64,000 nucleotides of DNA from positions 29,019,119 through 29,083,118 of the forward strand of contig CM077648.1 of the NCBI GenBank assembly GCA_039707465.1, written 5' to 3'. The translations under genes and the position numbers were made by a program. Below, in pieces: positions 57,590 to 64,000 of the stretch (the stretch's first letter is position 1; each line of letters starts with the position of its first letter). Source of the stretch: Rhabdophis nuchalis (taxonomy: Eukaryota; Chordata; Lepidosauria; Squamata; Natricidae). Below the pieces are notes generated by a model that had not been told where the DNA came from, did no database searches, and saw only the letters and a list, made by a program, of their open reading frames with translations.

Positions 57590-57830
57590 ATTCCTCTGCT
57601 CGTCCTTGTAGAGGGGCTTCCCGCGGCCTCTGGTGAAGGAGGGAGCGGGTCACCCCAAACAGGGCGGCAGGGCGGTTATCTGTGGATGCAATAAGGGTGG
57701 CACAATACTCACGCTTGGCCACCCTTATCGCCACTAAGTAAGCCCTAATATGGGTTCTCACTAGTGTTCGGTCGGCTTCGGAGCGAGAGGATCTCCATCT
57801 GCTCACTAGGCGTCTCTTGTGGCGTTTCAT
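57483..57830 (-). pseudogene. L2 ORF2 linker fragment between endonuclease and reverse transcriptase
   Basis: A 115-codon frame on the minus strand contains RRLVSRWRSSRSEADRTLV and YCATLIASTDNRPAALF, a part of L2 ORF2 that follows the endonuclease. It is out of frame with both neighbours and ends in GLSGLQPSLFGEGC, a product of the deletion junction. It is a coding relic, not a gene. Confidence 0.75.
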
Positions 57831-57902
57831 CCCCCGAAGCTCCTCAGTAAACCAGGGAGCTTGGGTGGTTCGTCACCGCAAGAGAGGCCGCAAGGGCGCG
57901 AC

Positions 57903-58961
57903 TCAGTCCAAGGCCCCCGTGGCCGCACGTAACCATGCGGCCACTAGGTCCTCAGTCGAGTCGCGGGGCAGGGTCACAGGAATTGGCCCAAGCTCCCTCT
58001 GGAACCTTTCCGGGTCCATTAGAAGCCTGGGGCGGAACCATCTAGGAGTATCCGGTTCCGCCTCCCCGCGGTGAGGTGAAGTGATTGGAAAGTCCAGCCG
58101 AAGGAGAGCGTGATCTGTCCATGACAAGGGAGTGATGGCTAAATCCCCTATTCCCAGATCACAACTCCACTGTCCCGAGACAAAGATCAAATCCAGCGTG
58201 TTTCCCCCCTCGTGAGTGGGGCCTAAAACTACCTGGGTCAGGTCCATGGCCGTCATGGAGGCCATGAACTCCCGAGCTGCTCCAGAGGCTTCGCCCGCCG
58301 ACGGCAAGTTAAAGTCCCCCATGACTACCAGTCTGGGGGTCTCAACTGCCGCCTCGGCTATCACCTCTAGGAGCTCGGGCAGGGCTGTTGTTGCATAGCG
58401 AGGAGCCAGGTATACAACTAACATGCCCAACTGCCTCCCTAGGCCCCATCTCACGCAGAGAGATTCACACCCGGTTGTCTGAGGGACTGTGGTCTCCTTT
58501 GGCTCGAGACCTTCCTTAACCATAATCGCCACTCCCCCACCCCTCCCTAGGGCCCTAGGCTGATGGAAGGTGCGGTAACCTGGTGGGCACATTTCCACGA
58601 GGGGTAGACCCCCTTCGTGGCCCAACCAGGTTTCCGTTATACCCACCAGGTCCGGGTCCCCCTCTGACACAAGGTCATGGATGAGGGGGGCTTTCTGAAC
58701 CACGGACCTGGCGTTGCATAACATCAGCCTAGGGCCCCGGGTCTGTGATGCCTGCCCACCTAGTCTGCGATGGGAGGGCGGAGAGTTGGAGCACGTGACC
58801 GCCTGTGTCCAGCGGCCACGGTCTTCCAACCGATGATGCCTATTCCGCCTCCCACCGCCCCTGCCCCTCCCTAAGACCAGATCGATAGAAAACGCCTCAG
58901 TGGAAACGATCCCCCCTTCCCCTCCCTCCGTTACCCTTCTTCCGCCAGCCGTCCCACTCAT
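57903..58961 (-). CDS. L2 apurinic/apyrimidinic-type endonuclease domain (352-codon frame)
   Basis: The frame starts M-S-G-T-A-G-G-R-R at 58961. The endonuclease motifs are intact: LMLCNARSVVQKAP (metal-site Asn), GITETWLGHE (catalytic Glu), VVMGDFNLPSAG (Asp/Asn pair), and SWTDHALLRLDF (terminal Asp-His). Such domains nick target DNA to prime reverse transcription. About 85 N-terminal residues precede the domain, rich in Gly and Arg. The frame stops after TGALD, before the reverse transcriptase, whereas an active L2 would read on. The domain may be foldable but is uncoupled from the polymerase. Confidence 0.85.
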   Translation of the reverse strand: MSGTAGGRRVTEGGEGGIVSTEAFSIDLVLGRGRGGGRRNRHHRLEDRGRWTQAVTCSNSPPSHRRLGGQASQTRGPRLMLCNARSVVQKAPLIHDLVSEGDPDLVGITETWLGHEGGLPLVEMCPPGYRTFHQPRALGRGGGVAIMVKEGLEPKETTVPQTTGCESLCVRWGLGRQLGMLVVYLAPRYATTALPELLEVIAEAAVETPRLVVMGDFNLPSAGEASGAAREFMASMTAMDLTQVVLGPTHEGGNTLDLIFVSGQWSCDLGIGDLAITPLSWTDHALLRLDFPITSPHRGEAEPDTPRWFRPRLLMDPERFQRELGPIPVTLPRDSTEDLVAAWLRAATGALD

Positions 58962-59120
58962 TTGCCGTTCCCTCCCAGGACTATTTCCCCCCCCCCCACC
59001 CTGGAACCCCCTAAAATCCGAATTAAAAATTTAGATAAAAACCCCCTTAATTTGCGCTTCGCCCACCTCTCAGGAGCTATCAGTCCATCCTCGAGGTGGG
59101 CCCGTGTTAAACAGGCAAAG

Positions 59121-59384
59121 GAGATCACACCTGGAATACATTGCTAAAAACATGGAGGTCATCCAACCTAGGGGACATGGAGCAAGTTCACAAATAGAGT
59201 CCAGGGCAAGTAAAGTGACAAGTGGTAAAAATTGTGCAGATGGACGCAGTTCTAAAAAGGCAGAGGGGTAAAACAGTTCAGACAGTCAGACTAAGATCTT
59301 TCAGGTGGGGGGGGAATCACAATTTAGTCTCATCACACCCCATCCATCTGTCTTCTTCGGCAACACGGCAATGTGCGAGGATTA
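59121..59384. other. Segment between L2 5' end and the TIR right half
   Basis: Unrecognised sequence, possibly interior of the split TIR element or the 5'-most part of the L2. The L2 5' border is not sharp. Confidence 0.4.
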
Positions 59385-59479
59385 ACTAGGGCTTATTTTT
59401 GGGTAGGGCTTATATTAGGTGCAGGTGTGAAAATCGGGCTTGTTTTCAGGGTAGGTTATATTTTCAGGGAAACACTGTA

Positions 59480-59876
59480 CACTCATAAACTTTATTCATG
59501 AAATATTTCCTGAAATTCGTTAGATACTTCAACTATGAAAAAAGGGGGGGGGGGAAATCAAATAATCTTGCAAAAAATAATAATCCTGCATAAGCATGAC
59601 AAAGTTTGAATACCTTATTTAGCCAAGTGTGAGGAATTTGTCTCTGATATAGAAGGACTCAATGTACATCCAAAGCAACAGAATGATGATGATAATAACA
59701 ACATAATTATAGTCATTAGCTACACAGTTGGAATAGTGGACTGGACTAAACAGAATTAAAAGTCCTGGATAGGAAGACCAGAAAATGTGGAATGTTGCAA
59801 GTACATCAGATGAAGAAAAAGAAGAACATTGCAAAAATATCTAAAGGACAATGAAGAAGATGCTTTGAATCTAGTA
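59480..59876. other. MND1 upstream intron, no recognisable feature
   Basis: AT-rich, with a G run at about 59545-59554. Nothing recognised. Confidence 0.45.
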
Positions 59877-60602
59877 TATCCAATTGCGCCCCCTATTGGA
59901 TCGGGACGCCCTTCGCACAGTCACCCATGCCCTCGTGACATCCCGACTGGACTATTGCAACTCTCTCTACATGGGGCTCCCCTTGAGGTGCACCCGGAGG
60001 CTTCAGTTAGTTCAGAATGCGGCCGCGCGAGCAATTATGGGCACCTCCAGGTTTGCCCATGTAACACCGCTCCTGCGCGAGCTGCACTGGCTACCTGTCG
60101 TCTTCCGGGTGCGCTTCAAGGTGTTAGTTATCATCTTCAAAGCGCTCCATGGCTCGGGACCTAGCTATCTGCGAGATCGGATCCTGCCCCACACATCCTC
60201 ACGACCGATTCGCTCCCACAGAGAGGGGCTTCTCCGGGTGCCGTCCACTAGACTTTGTCAGCGGGCGACGCCCAGGGGAAGGGCGCTCTCTGTGGCGGGC
60301 CCGGCCCTCTGGAACGACCTTCCCCCTGATATTAGAACGACCACCGACCTCCGCTCCTTCCGGGTAAAATTGAAGACCCATCTCTTTCGACTGGCCGGCC
60401 TTGAATAGTTCTCTCTGTCTTTTAATTACAAATTTTAATGGGTTTTAATTATATATTTTTAGCATAGGTAGATTTATTTAATTTTATTTTAAGTAATGTT
60501 TGTATTTTGTATATTGTTTTTAATTATGCCTGTGCACCGCCCCGGGTCCCTGTGGGGAGAGGGTGCGGTTAATAAATCTTAATTTGAATTTGAATTTGAT
60601 AT
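59877..60602 (+). mobile_element. L2-type LINE, short 5'-truncated copy
   Basis: Starts abruptly at CAATTGCGCCCCCTATTGG and keeps an open frame to a stop near 60408 (next entry). The 3' UTR contains GCACCGCCCCGGGTCCC and GTGGGGAGAGGGTGCGG, ending in a repeated TTTGAATTTGAATTTGA tail. It is very close to the 52.6-54.2 kb copy, so both belong to one recent subfamily. Antisense to MND1. Confidence 0.9.
59884..60408 (+). CDS. L2 ORF2 C-terminal domain (174-codon frame)
   Basis: The frame holds the post-polymerase part only: [76 protein letters not shown], and the end at [20 protein letters not shown]. It lacks the catalytic domains and has no natural start, as it is a truncation product. Residue for residue it is nearly the same as the C-terminus of the 52.8-54.2 kb frame. 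Confidence 0.82.
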   Translation: MRPLLDRDALRTVTHALVTSRLDYCNSLYMGLPLRCTRRLQLVQNAAARAIMGTSRFAHVTPLLRELHWLPVVFRVRFKVLVIIFKALHGSGPSYLRDRILPHTSSRPIRSHREGLLRVPSTRLCQRATPRGRALSVAGPALWNDLPPDIRTTTDLRSFRVKLKTHLFRLAGLE

Positions 60603-60907
60603 CACTAGGAAAACTTACTGAATACTTGAGAGACCAAACTGGCTTACAAGAAAGATCAAATGAAGAATAGAATGAAGGCCTGGGAAGACAAAGCATTACA
60701 TAGCCAATACATTTTTAAAAATAGCAGGGAAAAACAGTTACATTCTCTTGGTTATCTTATCTTTAAATTTACTGAATTTATATTATCCTCATAAATTAGC
60801 CACTTGGATAGGACAGTGGAGAGAATGTAGTTCCTGTTTCATAGCAATGGACATAAAGTATCCTGTAATGCTGATTATGTTCTAGCAATTTTATAGCCAG
60901 AAGTACA
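60603..60907. other. MND1 upstream intron, no recognisable feature
   Basis: No recognised feature. Confidence 0.45.
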
Positions 60908-61015
60908 ATACAACAGCAGAGTTGGAAGGGACCTTGGAGGTCATCTAGTCCAACTCCCTGCCTAGGCAGGAAACCCTATACCATTTCAAACAAATAGCTA
61001 TCCTGACCCAGTCCT
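60908..61015 (-). mobile_element. CR1-type LINE 3' tail fragment
   Basis: Contains AGAGTTGGAAGGGACCTTGG, ATCTAGTCCAACTCCCTGCC and ACCATTTCAAACAAATAGCT. Same orientation and family as 20262-20371. Confidence 0.8.
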
Positions 61016-61316
61016 TCAGATTGGCCAATAGTGGGATAATTTCACTGGGATTCTTTCTCCTGCCTTGCTAGGCAGAGCATTTCACTCCTATTGAATAGTA
61101 ACCTTGCATTGGACAACTGAAAGGCAGAAATTATTCAAGCAAGAATATTATGAAAGGAAAATTCATACCACATATTCATATCTTCATCATAGATTTTTAA
61201 AGAAACAATTTTTCCTATTTTTGTTTTCTACGGCCCTTTCTTTATATTTATCTTTATAAACCTGAAGATAGACCTGGTTTTATTGTCTCTTATTTTTATT
61301 TTACTTATATGAACTA
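61016..61316. other. MND1 upstream intron, no recognisable feature
   Basis: AT-rich; nothing recognised. Confidence 0.45.
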
Positions 61317-62185
61317 CCGTATTTTTCAGAGTATAAGACGCACCTTTTTTCCTCTAAAAAGAGGCTGAAAATCTGGGTGCGTCTTATACATCGAATACAG
61401 CATCTTTTTGCCTCCTGAAAACTCGCCCCTTCACCAAAATGGCTGCGCGCATACCCTTATGGAGGCTTCCAGAGAGCTCCTGGGGGCTGGGGAGGGCAGA
61501 AATAAGCAAAAAACCAGGGCGTTTTTGGCCCCCCCAGCCCCAGCAGCACTCTATAAGCCTCCATAAGGCTATGCGTGCTATTTTATGACCAACAAATGGC
61601 CGTTTTCATGAAAAAAAATGGGCTGGTTTTCCTCATTTTGGGCCCCCTGCCCCCCTCTAGGAGCACTCTGCAAGCCCCCCCAAGGCTATTCATGCCTTTT
61701 ATTTGAAAAAAAAGGACCCATTTTCACAAAAAACGGGCCATTTGGGGGAGGTTTGCACAGTGCAAAAAGGTGTCCCCCCCCCCCTTTTGGAAAGCTGTTT
61801 AATTAGAGTGGTTGATGAGAATTACGTTGGTCAACTACTGTGCCTGCAGAAACAAAGATTTGTTCCAAAGGTGGCCAGTGATTTCCTTCTCCAGCACATG
61901 GGTAAATACACCTGGAAACATCTACCTACCTACCTACCTACCTACTCTCTCTCCCTACCTATCTATTGTATTTCTCTCTATTTCTCTCTCTCTATCCCTC
62001 TACCTACCTACCTACCTATACTCTCTCTCCCTACCTACCTACCTACTGTATTTCTCTCTCTCCCTACCTACCTACTGTATTTCTCTCTCTTTCTCTCCCT
62101 CTATCTACTTACCTACTTTTTTTTAAAAAAAAAAAGCCTCTTCAAAACCTATACTCTGGTGCATCTTATACTCCAAAAAATACAG
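61317..62185. mobile_element. TIR element of the TTTTCAGAGTATAAGA family, complete (869 bp)
   Basis: Bounded by TA at 61315-61316 and 62186-62187. The left end CCGTATTTTTCAGAGTATAA and the right end TTATACTCCAAAAAATACAG are inverted repeats. The left interior matches the 46.9 kb copy. The right interior is the (CTAC)n microsatellite. The 170- and 104-codon frames crossing it are microsatellite products. No transposase. Confidence 0.85.
61921..62125 (+). repeat. (CTAC)n microsatellite with CTCT interruptions
   Basis: Runs of CTACCTACCTAC alternate with CTCTCTCTCCC and TGTATTTCTCTC. The composition is complementary to the 47.2-47.4 kb repeat. Confidence 0.9.
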
Positions 62186-62187
62186 TA

Positions 62188-63289
62188 CTTCAAGAAAATA
62201 AAAAATAATAAATAACATTTTATTATATCTTATAGGAAACTGTTGCTTAAATGTTAATGTAGTGAAAATTATTAAAATGTATCAATTGTAGTGAGGATCA
62301 ATTTAAATATAAATGGGAAACTAGAATTTGACCATACATATATACTGACCTTTAAATATACACCTATTCTCTACTACAGGTATATCTAAATGTTACAATC
62401 TCTCATTATGTACACATTGCATGTACAATTATACCTACAGTTTACATTTCACATGTATTTTTCACATCCTTGGATAAACTTATATGGGGCCAAGAATAAA
62501 ACCTCTCTTACACCTTAAGAAATCTCAATATGGAGTGGTGGGATAGTCTGAGATAGTTCTTAGCAAGAATGAATTTTCCCTTCATAAAGTCACTCATCCT
62601 GGGTAACATTGTTTTAACAATCTCTATTCTTTTTATTATGACATTTACAGTTTTAAAAATATTTTTTCTTCTTCTTGTTGACCGTCTTGAAATTCAGATC
62701 AGAATTGCTGTGCAGGAAGAAAATGTCTCTACTGAGTTGAACTTGATTATACTATTATGTAAATGTTGTTGTATTGTATTATAGAAATGGATTGCCACTG
62801 TCTTCTTTTAGGATCTTTTTTTCCAACTTATCAGTCTTGGTCACAAATCCTAGGAAATCCTGGTAGTTTCTTATTCAACTACTAATCAGGTTTATCCCTG
62901 CTTATTTATTTTCAGAGATTAGCGAAGCATAGAAACTGCTGAACTGGGTTTAATTCTCCCTTCCACAGTAATTTTGATGAAAATTAATTTGCCCCATTGT
63001 TAATAACAGCAAGTAGTCCATGCTGGGAAATATTGAATTCCTTCCAAACTGCTCCGTAGCCTAGTATTGATTTACAGAATGGCAAAACGGCAGGAGCACT
63101 CAGCAGAAGTTTCAAGAATTAAAGTCATTCCAAAGTCTTTTGGGTTCTGCCAGACCACAGCCGTTATCGAATCATTTGACAAAACTTTTGAAACCTGGTA
63201 TGTTTGTTTCAGGTTTAAAACAAGACACTTTTTCCACTTCACAAAAGCCCTGCATGCATAGTTTACAATTGTTCCCTACTACACACGTA
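62188..63289. other. MND1 upstream intron, no recognisable feature
   Basis: AT-rich; I see no exon of MND1 and no recognised repeat. Confidence 0.45.
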
Positions 63290-63512
63290 CAGTAATCCCT
63301 CGTTATTCGCGGCTTCGTTTTCCGCGGCTTCAGTCCTTCGCGGATTTGTAAAAAATACAAAAAAAATTGCATTGGTAGGAGGCAAGCGCCCCCTAGTGGT
63401 TGCTTTAAACATGTCCACCAATTCAAGTTTCCTAGCGAATCCCACTTCGCGGATTTCCGGTTTTCGCGGACGGGTGCAGTCCCGATTAGCCGCGAAAAAC
63501 GAGGGATTACTG
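63290..63512. mobile_element. Pogo/Tigger-like miniature TIR element (223 bp)
   Basis: The left end CAGTAATCCCTCGTTATTCG and the right end CGCGAAAAACGAGGGATTAC+TG are inverted repeats over more than 20 bp. The element is flanked by TA on both sides (63288-63289 and 63513-63514). This start is the typical pogo/Tigger terminus. It has no transposase and looks well preserved. Confidence 0.9.
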
Positions 63513-63514
63513 TA

Positions 63515-64000
63515 CAAGAATTCTCGAAAAGTTACAAAGATTACAAAAAGTTACAAAGTTACAAAATGTGGAAAATTCTTCCGCTCAGCATCTGGCAAGC
63601 TAAATTCTATCCAAACATATGACTTATATTTCAATCTCAAAAGGAAAATTATATACATAATATTTATCATTTACAATCAGACAATTCTTTTGTAATAAAA
63701 GTAGGGCATTCCTAATAATGATTACTACCTAATAGAAGTGAAAGATACATATGTGGTAAGCTTCTTACTATCGCATTGTAACAGAAAACTCTAGCACCAT
63801 TTTACCGTCATACTTCATGGTTGTAGTGTCTGCTTGTTTTTGCATTGTTGTTACCTAGTTATTATGGCAAAACTATCTATGTGTGACGCTTTGTTTATCA
63901 GCTGGTCTGATACATTAGGGTGGAAAGAAGTGATTGGCCCAGAACCTCCAGTTGGCTTCCACCCCCACCCCCCCAAAATCCCCCAGTTCAGTCATTGTAC
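63515..64000. other. MND1 upstream intron, right edge of window
   Basis: AT-rich with a C-rich stretch at 63960-63975; nothing recognised. Confidence 0.45.

Larger units (their letters stand above)
55985..59120 (-). mobile_element. L2-type LINE, nearly full length but rearranged
   Basis: The minus-strand order is: 5' UTR (59120-58965), sharing TTTTTAATTCGGATTTTAGG with the 30.5 kb copy; endonuclease frame (58961-57903); linker frame (57830-57483); reverse-transcriptase frame (57589-56363); then 3' UTR ending at about 55985 with a CATTTT-type tail. Three defects are visible. A stop and frame change follow the endonuclease. About 130 codons are deleted between the linker and the reverse transcriptase near 57520. 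The C-terminal coding part at about 56328-56393 is replaced by unrelated AT-rich sequence. It lies in an MND1 intron, in MND1 sense orientation. Confidence 0.88.
55338..59477. mobile_element. TIR element of the GTGTTTCC..AAAATA family, split by an L2 insertion
   Basis: The left end CCATTTCCCCAAAAATAAGA follows TA at 55336-55337. The right end GGTTATATTTTCAGGGAAACACTG precedes TA at 59478-59479 (only its terminal part is quoted to mark the border). The two ends are inverted counterparts of those at 14.07 and 30.05 kb. The left half is about 640 bp and the right half at least 95 bp, with the L2 of 55985-59120 between them. The element was therefore present before the L2 arrived. Confidence 0.75.

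Noticed and set aside
61703..62215. 170-codon plus-strand frame rich in Tyr-Leu-Pro-Thr
   Set aside because: Product of the (CTAC)n microsatellite inside a TIR element.
63067..63261. Frame ending in KALHA, similar to a phrase in the MND1 N-terminal part
   Set aside because: It is on the plus strand while MND1 is on the minus strand, and surrounding residues do not match; coincidence.
51519..64000. Search for upstream MND1 exons
   Set aside because: No minus-strand segment matched the expected N-terminal text with splice sites. They probably lie beyond the right edge.
1..64000. CRISPR arrays, bacterial operons, phage genes or a new multigene defence system
   Set aside because: The window is vertebrate nuclear DNA with introns and transposable elements. 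No regularly spaced repeats or prokaryotic gene organisation exist.

Overview
This window is vertebrate nuclear DNA and almost certainly comes from a squamate reptile (lizard or snake). It contains short exons with GT/AG junctions, one CpG island in otherwise AT-rich DNA, and many transposable-element relics. The relics include Sauria-type tRNA SINEs, several LINE-2 (L2) copies, CR1 tails, an RTE/BovB-like remnant, many hAT-type and TA-flanked terminal-inverted-repeat (TIR) elements, and a solo retroviral-type LTR. There is no bacterial or viral gene organisation, and most long open frames are chance or LINE-derived.

Two host genes are recognisable, both on the minus strand. The first three coding exons of TMEM131L lie at 18799-18676, 17669-17599 and 11315-11272, read right to left. 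They start in a CpG island at about 17.8-19.15 kb, and the rest of the gene lies beyond the left edge. The last four coding exons of MND1 lie at 51518-51444, 50191-50077, 37478-37434 and 35098-34992, with the stop at 34992-34994. The first exons of MND1 lie beyond the right edge or were not recognised. MND1 upstream of TMEM131L in the same orientation is the order I recall for human chromosome 4q, so the window is an inverted view of a conserved neighbourhood.

Layout: 1-18.8 kb is TMEM131L 5' coding exons and introns 1-3, with SINEs, TIR elements and a 1.1 kb hAT-type element that folds back on itself. 17.8-19.2 kb is the CpG-island promoter. 19.2-35.0 kb is the intergenic spacer, with a 1.59 kb solo LTR carrying a three-fold U3 repeat and nested CR1 tails, a Sauria SINE, a tRNA/CR1 composite SINE and an internally deleted L2. 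35.0-51.5 kb is the 3' half of MND1. 51.5-64 kb is an upstream MND1 intron with three young L2 copies: one keeps a 490-aa reverse-transcriptase frame, one is a near-full-length copy nested in a small TIR element, and one is a 3' fragment.

I found no evidence for a new multigene system. The most notable structures are the fold-back hAT element, the LTR with complex nesting, a short local duplication in the MND1 intron, a compact 40-bp-arm hairpin, and L2 copies with internal rearrangements. All identifications are from reading the sequence; no database search was run.
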